Under the pieces are notes generated by a model that saw only the letters and a list, made by a program, of their open reading frames with translations, had not been told where the DNA came from and did not search any database. Made by a program: the position numbers and the translations under genes. From contig OZ025269.1 of NCBI GenBank assembly GCA_964019165.1, forward strand, positions 13,454,422 to 13,518,421: a DNA stretch of 64,000 nucleotides, given 5' to 3'. Position 1 is the stretch's first letter. Each line of letters begins with the position of its first letter. Source of the DNA: Mastigias papua. Its lineage: Eukaryota > Cnidaria > Scyphozoa > Rhizostomeae > Mastigiidae. This document shows, in pieces, positions 29,301 to 58,083 of this stretch.

Positions 29301-32300
29301 GGCCTCGGTTGACATCGGCACCTCGTTCACACAGAAACTCCACCTAAAATCGATACTCAAATTCAGATCAAAAACAGAAAATTTAGCTTACTTGAAGATA
29401 AATTATAGAAGAATAACATATAAAGATGCTTTTCCGCCACCTCTTACTACGTAAAGCAAAATATAATATAAGGGAACACAAGTTTAATCCAGGTCCAAAG
29501 GAAGAAACAAAGAACCAACGATTTCAAATAATACTTCAATTTCAATCCAGGCACTTCAAATCACACAAGAGAGCAAAATATGACCATTACATATATACCA
29601 TTTCCAGACAGCAAGAGGCTCAAAATTCACTACATACCATTTCCAATGTACCAAATGCACTCGCCCAATTGAGTAGAGTCTGTCCAACGTCATCCATATA
29701 ATTCACTTCAAATGTTCCTAAAGTAAAAAAATCCCAAAAAATGTGAGAAGTGAATGCTTCTTCTGACGTACTCTGTGATACAATGCACTCTATAAATACA
29801 TCGCTAATCATAATAAAACAGCCTTCAGTACCAAAATTGTCTATGCTACATAACAGCCAGCTTTATTCTAGGCAATACTGTCGGTGGCACGAAAGCGTTT
29901 GACAACAATGGAAAGGTTGAACGAGTGAAATTTCAGGAAAACCTAAAGCAATTCAAACAAGGTAATTACGCTCTGTTTAAGCTACAAATAATAGCTTTGT
30001 TTTGTTTTTCTTCAACCTCCTAATCGTTATCCAACATTCCATACTCCGGGGGGGGGGCGAGTGTCAGACGACAAATGCTTCTAAGTATGCCCAAAGAATG
30101 TTCCCGCTATTTCGAGCTATAGTGCAGTTCTGTAGTACCAACAGACTAACCCATAAAGGCGACAACAATTACTGACCTAATTCATGAAGCAGTACATGCA
30201 ATAGGTCCCTTAATCAGGAGGCTGGTGGGTGCCAAATGTTGTATCAACTCCTTTAACAATGCAAGCCAACAATAAATGAAGGAACAATGTCAAAAATACA
30301 AAGCTCATTAGAGAATATTAAAAAATGACTGAAAAACTATAATTTCCAGTAACCAGTTGTCACTTGTCTTCATATCTTTTGCACAATGTAATATGGTTTA
30401 TCTGTAACTGAAGGTGACTTATGATGCAATTGAAACATTTCTATAAACTAAATCTGGCTTTTTTGAAATTTATTTCTAATTTCCAGCAAGTAAAGGAGCA
30501 ACCTATATCAGTAAACACCCGAAAATCAAGCAACGTGTAAGAGCAATTATTACCTGATTCAATAGCTTCAATCAGGGCGTCTGTATCCTTGCTTCTAATG
30601 CAGTCAATCAAGTGTCTATGAGATCTTTCGGCACTGCTATCCATTCTTTTAAGGCCTGTCAAGGTAGTTCTTCCACTAAAACCATTCGACTTTGGCAAAG
30701 CATCTCTGCCCTCAAATAGCAGCACTAGCAGCAAATCAATTAGCCTCATTGTGTCTAAAACACATCTTTCATCTCCTTGCATTGCCTTCTCGATAGCATC
30801 TAGTAAATCGGCGCGTAAGAGATCCTAAAAACAAATGAGCGGAATCAATACTAATGCCTTAAACCGTTAAACTGCACAGGCATAGTGGAGTTGCAGAAGA
30901 TAAGCTTTTCCAGCTACATCTTGCCTAACTCTTATTCTTCTCTCAATATGCGTTGGTCATAGATCATTGATACCTTAACGGTGTGTGGCCTAGTACTACC
31001 AGAAACCTCATTCAGCATTGCACCGCAAGTACAGATATTTCACTGACCATTGCACGAGATGACCAAAAACTGCTTTTTCATACACTTTAATATATAGCAG
31101 AGCAGTGGACATACTAAACAGTAAGTAAGAGTGAATAACTAAGCTAGTAGAAAAACGCGATTAGTTTAATTGCAATTAAGATAAAAAACCAGTGAATATT
31201 ATACGTGAGTAACACTTGGTGATCCTCTGCATAATGTTGAAAGCACACTGACAACAATTGAAACATTTCCAGCATTGCTTCGGGTATCTGGGGATGTGGC
31301 TGGTACGCTACTTTGTTTGTCTATTGAGTACTGCAATGCTGAACTAGCTAGCTTGTCCAGAAGCACGTTTGATAAGCCATGCCTTGCAAGAGGAGCAGGA
31401 TCAACTCCACGTCTAGTGAAGCGGTCGGCTAAGCAAGCAAAACATCTTAATGCACTGTCTGCAACCTGAAAAATAGCACCATTCTCGATAATCATACAAA
31501 AAATTTAAATATATATTTACTTGAGGCTTATAGGGCAATTTAAATAAGAGAAAATGAGCCTACAGGGTCCTTGAACACAAGAAGGTCAATGTGTAGGATC
31601 AACCCTATTCTTCTGATGCCGTATATACCTACATAACTAACCTCTGTTGTGTGCAAAATAAATATCAAAATTGTTTCCACAAAGATAACAGCTTCATGCA
31701 GCCTTTTGAATAGAGATTGGCAAAGATCCTAGGAACTAACTTCTACAAGCTTGAACTCTGATAAACTTCAAAACTTCAAAGCTGAATAGGCCAAGTCTAA
31801 CACCAAACCAGGTTGCTTTATTTTATCAGCTATTACTAAGAAACCAAGGATCAGAAGTATTAACATGTCAAATTCTGCAATCTCTATAAGAGAAAAAATG
31901 CTTGCTACATCTCATGCCAGAGAGTTGACAAATCAAAAATGTCAATCTTTCTAAGATTCTGAAGAAATGTACATAAAAATATTTCAGAAATGACATAGCA
32001 CTCAAAAGTGATCAAAGAACTCAAAACTATTGACTTACATATGTATCTTCTGCTTGCAGTAAAACAGAAAGTGAGTCAACACACTGCTCTAAGGTAGAGT
32101 CATTTGGTTCCATTTTTGCACACAGTCTTGTGACAACTGACATTGCAGAGTGAAGGGTATCTTTATGAATTTGAAAACCATAATCCTTAATGAATGACAG
32201 AGTGCAAGTTAAGCCACCAGCATCATATATTGCTCCAGCTTCCCTTGTGCACATCAGTTCCAAAACCTAGAAAATTACAAATATTGTATAGCTATCATAT

Positions 32301-33586
32301 GTAACACTAGTCCAGAAATATGAGAATTTAGTTAAAAAATAATCAAAAATTAAGCTGAACATTAAGACAAGACTTAAGGATTCACAATTAATTAAGGAAG
32401 CTACCTATTCTCCCAAATATCACCACCTCTCTAATATGCCTTAATTTAGTTTACAATTTGAAAAACTAGTCCCAGCTTTCTAATACTCTTGCATGAGGGG
32501 TTTGATGAAAGAAGGAACCCAGAACATAGCAAGGTACAGAACATACAGTCAACAACTAACAATCAAACACTTGTCATTTATTGATTTTTGTAAGTTTTTA
32601 TTCTAAAAAAAGTCCCATGTTTCAAGATGAAAATCAAATTTTCCATGCATTACTCAACTACATGAAAATATTATTCCTATCTCTCTGATATCCCACCTCT
32701 TATATAATAATACCACAACTTTTGAATATGTGATCACATAGGGACATAGCAATTTCATGTAAATACCACAATGAATTTATATCATAAAAGAGAAGTAAGA
32801 TCACAGTAACAGTTCCATTTCATTCACTATTGTATGAAAATGGCAATAAATTGATCTGTTTCTAAAACTGCCAGCCCAACACCTTCCCTTCTTTGCTTTC
32901 TTTCCTTCTGGACTTAATTTAAGTAATAAGTACCCAAAAATTTAATCTTTTAATTCAAAATTACTGCTACTTGCCATCTTTAAATGTAAGCAATACCACT
33001 ATTCAATAAGCAGTAAATCTAGCTAATGAATCTACTTGCAACAAAATATATACCAACCTTAACACATTGCTCAGCCAGATCTTTACTTGTTCTTGATGAT
33101 ATGTCAACCACCATCAATCTAGTGCAGAGAGCTTTCACAGCTCCTTCAACACTGATGATGCGCCTGGAACATTCTGCTGATACATCTAGATAATATGTAA
33201 TTGCCCGAGCTGTAACTTCAAGGATATTATCTGGAGCTGTATCATCCATGAAGATGTGGCAGAGTGCTGGTAAAAATGACCTCGGAGGACAGCTTTAAAA
33301 TGAAAAGAGTGCATGAAAATATTGAAACTCTAACAAACACAGTCAAACAAAGCAGAGGGGAATCTTCTCTAACAATACCAACACAGATAACTTTAACAAC
33401 AAATGGCTGTAACACTTCAGGACTTACAAAATTAACATTAATCTACCTTTCAAAGCATCTATCGACATTATCTGACATCAGAAGAAGCATGCAAAGTTGC
33501 TCCAAGGCTATCAGCTGCATATCTCTTTCATCACCATGGCCCATAGTAAGCCACTCCAGTAGTGTATCTGGATCAATTTCACTCAT
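666..33586 (-). CDS. HECTD1: HECTD1 orthologue, HECT E3 ubiquitin ligase, 37 exons, 3' end missing
   Basis: Large cytosolic E3 ligase that takes ubiquitin from an E2 onto a HECT cysteine and passes it to substrates. Exons in transcript order: 33586-33447, 33292-33058, 32266-32039, 31465-31205, 30824-30554, 29717-29638, 29343-29245, 28688-28565, 27774-27434, 26654-26481, 26042-25553, 24379-24177, 23776-23636, 22306-22197, 21877-21760, 20956-20822, 20175-20033, 19492-19349, 18314-18234, 16980-16882, 16389-16217, 15807-15631, 14648-13423, 12824-12556, 11518-11287, 9953-9785, 9256-9186, 8534-8401, 8091-8040, 7348-7166, 6428-6236, 5380-5304, 5038-4911, 4288-4147, 2889-2830, 2449-2315, 1198-666. 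All introns are GT-AG and the phases close over 7571 nt. The start ATG at 33586 has A at -3 and G at +4, and the protein opens [13 protein letters not shown], close to human. The human protein is about 2610 aa; here 2523 are present. The C-lobe is absent from the window. Confidence 0.95.
1965..2270. repeat. TATAA-type pentanucleotide satellite, self-complementary
   Basis: Left half (about 1973-2080) is (ATAAT)n. Right half (about 2160-2250) is (TTATA)n. The halves are reverse complements, so the tract can fold into a long imperfect hairpin. It sits in the HECTD1 intron between exons 36 and 37. Confidence 0.9.
6236..9256 (-). CDS. HECTD1: HECTD1 exons 27-31: pre-HECT region with basic helix bundle
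   Basis: Residues ~1955-2165. Exon 27 is [13 protein letters not shown]. Exon 28 is [20 protein letters not shown] and then RLWEPTYT. Exon 29 is a 52-nt mini-exon ([17 protein letters not shown]) confirmed by phase. Exon 30 (7348-7166) encodes [19 protein letters not shown] and [16 protein letters not shown]. This corresponds to the basic tilted helix bundle known in HECTD1 and is rich in Lys/Arg. Exon 31 has an acidic run followed by [18 protein letters not shown], equivalent to the human VLQLLRILYIV helix. Confidence 0.92.
8882..8957. repeat. 18-bp minisatellite, about 4 copies
   Basis: The unit GCAACAATGAAAACCATG repeats in tandem with single-base differences in the HECTD1 intron between exons 27 and 28. 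It creates a small open frame of repeating TMKTM, which is not a gene. Confidence 0.85.
9785..12824 (-). CDS. HECTD1: HECTD1 exons 24-26: acidic segments and [11 protein letters not shown] motif
   Basis: Residues ~1732-1954. Exon 24 (12824-12556) has a Ser-Asp-Asp run and [11 protein letters not shown]. Exon 25 (11518-11287) has [20 protein letters not shown] followed by more Asp/Glu, matching the human DDDEDLPEPDEEDDE stretch. Exon 26 (9953-9785) gives [20 protein letters not shown] and [11 protein letters not shown], almost identical to human. The acceptor for exon 25 at 11518 was chosen because it is phase 2. The open frame upstream of it (to ~11937) is intronic. Confidence 0.92.
10618..10722 (+). 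repeat. tRNA-like SINE head or tRNA pseudogene
   Basis: A tRNA-shaped segment. There is an anticodon-like arm TCTGA-TTTAGAC-TCAGA (5-bp stem, 7-nt loop, apparent UAG anticodon), then a variable region and a B-box-like GGTTTGGATCCC (consensus GGTTCGAATCC). The A-box and acceptor stem are poor, so it is a degraded SINE or pseudogene rather than a working tRNA. It lies in the HECTD1 intron between exons 25 and 26. Confidence 0.45.
13132..13333. repeat. Family-A palindromic repeat, copy 1
   Basis: Inverted arms start with an 'acagaacttc...agcaagaaaaagcg' type end and meet around 'ttcatacactgacgag'. The right arm reads TTCAGTATGTCTAAAAAATG then GCCGCTTTTTCGTGC, the reverse complement of the left arm with mismatches. 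It lies in the HECTD1 intron between exons 23 and 24. Other copies are near 28346, 30020, 44921, 50021 and 55612/56404. Confidence 0.85.
13423..15807 (-). CDS. HECTD1: HECTD1 exons 22-23: eroded MIB/HERC2 region and long disordered linker
   Basis: Exon 22 (15807-15631) follows the SUN domain and keeps SSQVLRQM, equivalent to the human segment just before the MIB/HERC2 domain. The family signature (RG.DW.W..QDG) is not there; the sequence instead reads [19 protein letters not shown]. Exon 23 (14648-13423, 1226 nt, by far the longest exon) opens with GWVDVPW, matching the last MIB strand, then loses the expected glycine-rich end. Its remaining ~400 codons are Ser, Glu, Lys and Asp rich with no fold that I recognise, like the disordered linker in human. 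One internal patch ([17 protein letters not shown]) may be helical. Confidence 0.88.
15184..15474. mobile_element. MITE-like element with CAGTGGC ends, copy 1
   Basis: Begins CAGTGGCCTAAC and ends GTTGCGCCACTG, near-perfect short terminal inverted repeats of the CAGTGGC type seen in hAT-like elements. Inside are 'ccccaaatctagacaaaataa' and 'ccttgaaaacttctgaggggcc' blocks shared with a second copy at about 49975-50351. No transposase is visible, and I could not see a clean 8-bp target duplication. Confidence 0.6.
16217..19492 (-). CDS. HECTD1: HECTD1 exons 18-21: SUN (discoidin-like) domain
   Basis: Residues ~1098-1263, a Sad1/UNC-type beta-sandwich in the usual place. Visible landmarks are [19 protein letters not shown] (exon 18), [19 protein letters not shown] and ARGYGR (exon 19), [13 protein letters not shown] (exon 20), and [19 protein letters not shown] then [10 protein letters not shown] (exon 21). 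Exon joins are phase 2 throughout until exon 21, which ends phase 1. This is one of the best conserved parts of the protein. Confidence 0.95.
16597..16772. repeat. 16-bp minisatellite (GAATACGGTATGAAAT)
   Basis: About ten tandem 16-bp units, diverged at the left end and identical at the right. They sit in the HECTD1 intron between exons 20 and 21, ~100 bp downstream of the exon 20 donor in transcript direction. Confidence 0.9.
17865..17919. repeat. Perfect 25-bp inverted repeat with 5-nt loop
   Basis: The left arm at 17865-17889 and the right arm at 17895-17919 are exact reverse complements (arm begins AAGGACATACTAGATGTCC), separated by TTGTA. A second inverted repeat with 13-bp perfect arms (GCACCATATACAG) lies just downstream at 18004-18060. 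Both are in the HECTD1 intron between exons 19 and 20. Confidence 0.92.
18902..19033. mobile_element. C-rich/G-rich inverted-repeat element (AACAATGTTGGTT family), copy 1
   Basis: The left end reads CCCCCTTAAACAATGTTGGTT. The right end is the reverse complement with differences (AACCAACATTGTT followed by a G run). A related copy is at about 23388-23520. Too short to code for a transposase. Confidence 0.6.
20033..27774 (-). CDS. HECTD1: HECTD1 exons 9-17: central region
   Basis: Residues ~480-1097. Exon 9 has an acidic Glu/Thr-rich stretch and then [17 protein letters not shown]. Exon 10 is [13 protein letters not shown] and related sequence. Exon 11 (490 nt) carries the highly conserved [40 protein letters not shown] and [15 protein letters not shown] blocks. 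Exons 12-14 are less conserved ([25 protein letters not shown]). Exons 15-17 recover strong identity: [52 protein letters not shown]. Function of this stretch is poorly defined in the family. It links the ankyrin repeats to the SUN domain. Confidence 0.93.
21087..21270. repeat. Foldback with hammerhead-like cores on both strands
   Basis: About 75-bp arms face each other: left 'aaatcaaagatatactttact...cttcatcagtact', right its reverse complement. Each arm contains CTGATGA, 12 nt, GAAAC, the spacing of hammerhead conserved core boxes. Stem II is weak (GAT/ATC) and stem I/III pairings are not clear. The sequence type matches terminal regions of Penelope-like elements. Located in the HECTD1 intron between exons 15 and 16. 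Confidence 0.75.
21295..21571. mobile_element. MITE-like element with GTAATGACTCGATTAAGCCCCC ends
   Basis: The termini AGTAATGACTCGATTAAGCC and its reverse complement (…GGCTTAATCGAGTCATTAC) are nearly perfect. The inside repeats 'ggcttattTGTCAGAA' blocks. No coding capacity. It lies immediately beside the hammerhead-like foldback in the same HECTD1 intron. Related C-rich 'ataagccccc' sequences recur at 55186-55372 and 60420-60716. Confidence 0.8.
23388..23520. mobile_element. C-rich/G-rich inverted-repeat element, copy 2
   Basis: The left end is CCCCTCCCCCGTTAAACAATG and the right end is CATCATTTAAGGGGGG followed by AAGGGGG. Same family as the element at 18902, in the HECTD1 intron between exons 13 and 14. 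Confidence 0.55.
24930..25108. repeat. 26-bp minisatellite, 7 copies
   Basis: The unit GCAAAATGTGCCAAATCCCA plus ATAAAT repeats head to tail seven times with a constant 26-bp period and few substitutions. It lies in the HECTD1 intron between exons 11 and 12. It opens overlapping frames (repeating HFASIGIW) that are artefacts. Confidence 0.95.
28346..28475. repeat. Family-A repeat, copy 2 (single arm)
   Basis: Reads GAAACGTCG...CTGACAAGTGTCGGAT, then TTCAGTATTCTAAAAGAATG, CCCGCTTTTTCGTGCTATAG and GAAGTTCTGTAGAACCAACA. It ends ~90 bp 3' (transcript direction) of the HECTD1 exon 8 donor. Confidence 0.8.
28565..29717 (-). CDS. HECTD1: HECTD1 exons 6-8: ankyrin repeats
   Basis: Residues ~379-479. 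Exon 6 (29717-29638) encodes [19 protein letters not shown]. Exon 7 (29343-29245) gives [13 protein letters not shown] followed by [12 protein letters not shown]. Exon 8 (28688-28565) gives [20 protein letters not shown] and KARER. These are three ankyrin units in the same place as in human HECTD1. In other frames exon 7 shows a longer open reading frame, which is only a shadow. Confidence 0.95.
30020..30155. repeat. Family-A repeat, copy 3 (single arm, diverged)
   Basis: Shares CGAGTGTCAGACGA, AAGAATGTTCCCGCT, TTTCGAGCTATAGTG and GTTCTGTAGTACCAACAGAC with the other copies. It lies in the HECTD1 intron between exons 5 and 6, next to a run of ten Gs. Confidence 0.75.
30554..33586 (-). CDS. HECTD1: HECTD1 exons 1-5: armadillo-like N-terminal region
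   Basis: Residues ~1-378. Near-identical blocks to human include [61 protein letters not shown] and [11 protein letters not shown]. The family's helical ARM-type repeats lie here and probably bind substrates or other chains. Exon 1 ends after 'GAAAG' (donor gtagat) and joins exon 2 at 33292, giving [13 protein letters not shown] across the junction. Exon 5 ends in [13 protein letters not shown], leading into the ankyrin block. Introns are 150-1200 nt. The 5' UTR and promoter cannot be delimited: the ATG is only ~110 bp from a long TA tract upstream. Confidence 0.95.
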
Positions 33587-33693
33587 TGTGATTGCTAGAG
33601 AAGAGAAAGAACACAATAGAAACATATCTGGCTCACATCTATACACAGAAAGATTCACATTGAAATGTATACAACCATAAAGATGAATATACA

Positions 33694-34003
<310 letters not shown>

Positions 34004-34059
34004 GTAATACAGATAACCTAGGCCTGTATAAAGTCAATACTTACATAGAGCTTTGAATA

Positions 34060-34380
<321 letters not shown>

Positions 34381-34619
34381 TATGTATATGTATACATATT
34401 TAAACTTTGAATTTAATCTGTGTACAGTCAACACACAGGAAAAACAAAGAAATGACTCTGAGTTATGTCAAGTGACAATTTTCATGGTGAATCTTCAAAT
34501 GACAACTTTTCTGGCGAATCTTCAAGTGACACTTGTTTCACAAATCTGCCAGTGACAATTTTTATCCTGGTAAAAATTGTTACTTAAAGATTTAGAGTTA
34601 ATCCTTTGTTTCTGTGCAC

Positions 34620-34749
<130 letters not shown>

Positions 34750-35274
34750 ATACATATAAATATCAAAAAGCTACAAGCAGCCAAGTAATTTTAAAGTATA
34801 AACAGATTTCAAGAAATAAAATTATACAATATCAAACATTTCAGCACAAGCCTTTATCAGTAATAGCCTACCAGCCACATTTTGTGCATTTATAGTCATA
34901 ACACAAAGGAACAATATATAATTATGTTATGACAAAGCTGTACTCTACACAATACAATAGGACTAGAATGAATATCACCTAAAATTGAAAAGAGGGGAAA
35001 TGAGAGTTTGCACAGAAGATAGAGGTGTTAAAGAGGATGACACTATCCCTCCCATCAGAGTTAGGAGAATACTGTGCAGAACAAAGTAAGCAAGGAATGC
35101 AATAAAAAGAAAGCCATATGCAAACTAAAATAGATTTTATAGAGAGCAAACAAACCTAATAAGAACAAAGACTGGATAAATAAAATGTAGAGCAACCTAA
35201 ATAACTGGACTAAGAGAGGAAAATGGAGAGTATGTAGATAAAAACAAACCAATAAACTCAAATAAATAATAATA

Positions 35275-36115
35275 CTATGTGCCTACTTCCCTGACATTAT
35301 GGCCCTGGGGTGTGAAAGTGTCTAGCTTATGTTGCCAGAAACTCTCACGTATCCTACCCCCCCCCCCAATAAGCTTATCAATTATAGTAACACAAATGTC
35401 TTCCAGAAACCCAGGATGTCCCTCCTCAGAAAAATGTCTGAAGAAGTCCATCTGGGGAACTGAAGACCCTGACCTAAACCTATGATAACACACCTTATAA
35501 TTATTAAACCTAAGCCAAAAAGGCGTGCTAGTACTATCCACACACTGAGAACCATACATGACACAGTCAAACAACTACACAACATTTGATAAATCACAAT
35601 TAAATGAAAAGTTAATCCTATATTCCTTCTTAGTTACGTGGTAATTGAAACTATCACTATCAGACATAGATTGACACACTTGACATCTGGACTTTTCACA
35701 ACAAGCACAGCCCCTTTTATCACAGCTACTATTGTTAGTAAGCCTAGCCCTAACTAGTATATCCTTAAGGTTCTTACAACGTCTAAATGCAGTGACCGAA
35801 GGCTCAGTAAAAACAACCCTATGCTCTTCCAAATTGGAAAGGAAAGGGTAGAGATCCCTTAATGTTTTCCCCACATCGTTGAGTGCTGGATGGTATGTAA
35901 TAACTAATGGAATTCTATCATCCTTCCCTGGGTTGGGTTATTGACCAGTGACTCTTCATAGCCCCTATCATTTAACCATCCAGCCAACTCACCTAACCTA
36001 CTCTGAAACTGACGATCCTCCAAACATATCCTACAGTATCTAACGCCACGACTATAGGGAATGGGCTTTTTGTATGACCAGATTTCCTATGCAAGAACTG
36101 ATGTGTATTAGTTGG
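35275..36115 (-). pseudogene. Penelope-like retroelement 3' fragment with GIY-YIG domain, decayed
   Basis: Reading leftward, the fragment begins near 36115 with a KPTNTHQFL-type post-reverse-transcriptase motif and IPYSRGVRYCRICL. It continues with LGELAGWLNDRGYEESLV, then LSNLEEHRVVFTEPSVTAFR and CKNLKDILVRARL, a CxxC-type cysteine cluster (CDKRGCACCEKSRCQVCQ), NFSFNCDLSNVV, and finally the GIY-YIG endonuclease region (DSTSTPFWLRFNNYK; RESFWQHKLDTFTPQGHNVR). This order is typical of Penelope-like elements. Decay is plain: an in-frame TAG at 35575-35577 interrupts the start of the GIY-YIG module, other frame breaks lie near 35900-36080, and the reverse transcriptase is absent. Confidence 0.9.
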
Positions 36116-36146
36116 CTTGCAAAACCAACATATTATATATATAATA

Positions 36147-36262
36147 TAGGTCGAAACTTAAAGAAGGCATTCACAAACAACACTCGTTTCTATTGCAACA
36201 ACACTCGGCAATAGAAACGAGTGTTGTTTGTGAATGCCTTCTTTAAGTTTTGACCTATATCT
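36147..36262. repeat. Foldback, ~50-bp near-perfect arms
   Basis: The left arm 'ggtcgaaacttaaagaaggc' continuing to 'cgtttctattgc' is the reverse complement of 'gcaatagaaacgagtgttgt' continuing to 'aagttttgacc'. An 11-nt spacer (AACAACACTCG) separates them. It lies at the 5' end of the Penelope fragment and is followed within ~30 bp by a TA array. Confidence 0.9.
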
Positions 36263-36289
36263 CACTTGCGGATTGTACTTTTTCATTTC

Positions 36290-36452
<163 letters not shown>

Positions 36453-36499
36453 GAGCCGCATTAAATTAACTAAAATAAAAAACTATAACATAAAGTAAA

Positions 36500-36790
<291 letters not shown>

Positions 36791-39343
36791 ATTTATATAG
36801 AAATGTATTCATTTATCTATTCACACACATACACATATATAGCGCATAACTGGTAAACAAAAGCTCACACCAAAAACAAGCATGAAAGTTAAAAGCATAT
36901 GTGAGAGACATTGCTTAAAAGGACAAGTACTCTAAAAGGTAAGGTACATTCAAACGATAAGTAACTAAATAACATGGTAGCTATGCATGTAAATCCTGCC
37001 AATACACAAAAATATATATATGAGTGGTAAATATTTCAACATCAAGTTTGCAATAACAATGATAGCTATTCTTGCCTTCAACTCCAAAATTTGCTCAAAA
37101 AAAGATGAGAAATGCGCCTTTCTGGGGATCAGCAATAACATCTAAACTATCTACTGGCCAAATATTTACAAATTGATTCCCTTTAAGTAATAGATATATG
37201 CATAAGCGCCCATCTGAAATCAACAAATAAAGGTATTTGAAGACACAGGGCGGTCAATTCGGACCGCTACATGATGGGATATACACACTACCAGTGAAAA
37301 ACTCTTTTTATATATTTTTAGATATAAAAAGATATCTTTTTATCTTCAAAATTTACGTGTACGGTGTAAATGATACAGGCGCCTCTGATACCCTTATAGA
37401 TGGCAAGGTTAGATTTAAATTGAACCCCAATTGTATTTCCTACATTTTACGCGTGTCCGCTGTTTTTGACGAAGGAGCGAAATTGAAACCTTAAGTCTTC
37501 TCTCCAAATGTTTCAAAAACCTACGCCCGGTGAGGTGGAAGCATGTATGTACCTGTGGTGCACTCGTAAGACTTTTCCTTTAATGTTTACCACAAGAAGG
37601 CAGCTGCCACAAAGTAACGTGAGTGGCTTGCTTGTGTACTCGTGTGATAACTCGGTGCTTTCTCGGATGGCCTAAAATTCCGTCGCAAAGAAAGCTCGTT
37701 GACAGAGCCAGCCCGTAAAAATAGAGTTCCTTTCTCCGCTACATTTCCACAGACATATATTGCAGCAAAATTTCTGAGAATATTATGAAGTTCACGTTCC
37801 AATAGTTTGATTTGAGTCCCACCTTGCTCTCACTTCTTTTCACTGTACGACCGCGTTGCGGCCAAGAAAGTTTTGGTTGTAATTGTTGTTGTTACGAAAT
37901 TATACTTTAGGACCCAAACTCCCTTAGCGTCTTCTCGCACTTCTCACCAGAGAGCATCACATGCGTAAAAGAATGTAGGGATTTTGCATCATACCAGGAA
38001 ATGACTTGCTATTTCCATCACTGCGTTCAATCTGTATGGAAATAGATTAACAACATATTCAAATTTATAAATAATAAGCAAACATACTTGAAACAACCAG
38101 ACTCTTTGGAAAACTCATGTGACAATGGATTCATCAATATAGAGTTAGGAGGACATTAGATTTGGAAGGACTGCACATTGTCTCCCAAGTACCAGGGAGA
38201 GCGGTCAGGATGGACGCTGGCGTTCCAAATGGGTTTTTCTCTAACCATATTGAGCTGCAGGTATTTTTCGTAAAAAGCATTGCTTTTTCTGAAAATGTGT
38301 CTGAACAAAGTTGACTTCTGGCCAACTTGGGGCTACATTCCACCAGACCCAGCCTTATACGCCCATGCAGTTATCGAGAACATAGCTGTGGGTGATGGGA
38401 AGGAGTGATACACCTCACCTCTTAGCTTTGGTCGGTAAATCTAAGTTCAGCAGCATTCATGAGTAATGGGGCATACAATATTTCCTCGAAAGAGCGCCTC
38501 TCCGAAGACATATTTTGTTAAGTGAGCACCCCCTTGAATGACATCACCTTCAAATGAGAGCCCCTTATCGAAGGCTGAGTTATAAAAAGAGCGCCCGGGG
38601 TGCTCTTTCGAGGAATTACGGTGCTTGCATTGACAATACTTACTCAATGGAATTATATATCTGTTATCGGATTCGCTTACGTTTTATTTTGCACTTAATA
38701 ACTTGGAATTTATTGCCTATTACTTTGTATCACGATAATATTTATATCATAGATCATCCTTATACTTATATCATCTATTTGACAAACAGTAGAGGAAGAT
38801 CATTGGGGTTTGGTGCCCTGCATTTCTCACTGTATATCAACGTCAACATAGGCTCACCCACTGATATACGTCTTCACTGCCCCTGTATGTTTTGCGTCAA
38901 ATTCTCTATCTTGTAAGTTTTTAGGCAAAGACGTACTTTCATCTTACACTTTTAAGGCGGGCAAAGAGGGAAATCTTTCAAACTGGGGGGGGAGCATTAC
39001 CCAGTGCCCACCCCTGGCTGTGTTCCTATATCAATCATAGCAGTGAACTAATTTAAGCCTACTAAATTAAGATGCAAGTAAATAGCTAATAAAAAGGTAA
39101 GTATATAAGTATCCTACAAAATAGTATAAAAATGAGAATAATATTAATACGCAAAGTTGACAAATTCTTGAGGTTGAGTTCCTCCAGATAAGGACCTTTG
39201 ATATCAGCCCAGTATGCCAGTTACTAGCATGGAGTTACTTGTCAACTGCAAATATAAGGTCACAAGGGACTGAGGCGACACAACAGGTATGACTTGACCG
39301 ACTTGACCAGAGAGCCGAACCTGGTTATATTGATGCCTGGAAT
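36791..39343. other. Intergenic region upstream of AREL1
   Basis: No gene recognised. Between 38460 and 38632 lies a small inverted-repeat element (TTTCCTCGAAAGAGCGCC at left; GGGGTGCTCTTTCGAGGAATTACGG at right, cut here into words: GGGGTGCTC, TTTCGAGG, AATTACGG). A short repeat 'gacttgacc' precedes the AREL1 start. No confident TATA box or initiator could be picked. Confidence 0.55.
38460..38632. mobile_element. Small inverted-repeat element, same family as 40340
   Basis: ATTTCCTCGAAAGAGCGCC at the left end pairs with the right end TGCTCTTTCGAGGAATTACGG. Internally it repeats 'gagagcgcc/agcgccc' type G/C-rich blocks. Confidence 0.65.
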
Positions 39344-57338
<17,995 letters not shown>

Positions 57339-57650
57339 CAATATTGCTGAATTTATTTTTGACTCAACTTGAGAGAAATCTGAGCTGGATACTTAGACCC
57401 TTTTGAGTACCTTTTGAAGCTTGGTGTTAACCGAGCTAAGAAAATTCTTAGCTACATGATAGGAGACATGAGCAAGAATTAATACGAAGGCTGTAGTCTG
57501 CTTATGATAACAGACTTAAGTATCAATCATTTTTTCTGAAACTTTATGCACCTATATTCTATCTGGCGCATTTTCCCGTTATTTTCTTATTATATGATTA
57601 GAAATATCCGGTCATGAACAAAGACAATTGTTAAATAAAGTCTACAGTCG
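57339..57650 (+). other. AREL1 3' UTR with polyadenylation signal
   Basis: AT-rich sequence after the stop. The first good AATAAA is at 57634-57639, about 300 bp downstream, and a plausible 3' end lies 10-30 bp beyond. Confidence 0.55.
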
Positions 57651-58083
57651 TATGACAACTAACTGCCTATTCTGAAAGATATGAATGCTGAAGGTCGCTT
57701 GTAAAGCGAGTTCAGAGATGAGATACAGTTCAAGCTGACAATTCAAATTTTTGTTCTTTACAGCCTATGAACTTTTTAAACAAATGTACGATTGGAGAGA
57801 TCATGATAATTGAATAGTGGCAATTAATTTTTGACGAAATATTAAAACAATATATATTTGGTAAATCTGGTTGATCCAGCTGTGTATTTTGATACTACAC
57901 AATGTTTTATGATAATATATTGTTTCTCGTCTTTCTATCCCTTTCGTATCATTGCATTTCGTTTCATGATAAAACATACGTAGCCTTCAAGCTTTGGCTG
58001 TTGTCAAGATGCCTCCCATATGCAACTTATGTAACTACCGATATAATGTTGAAGAGCAATGTATAACATTTATAAAACCGGTA

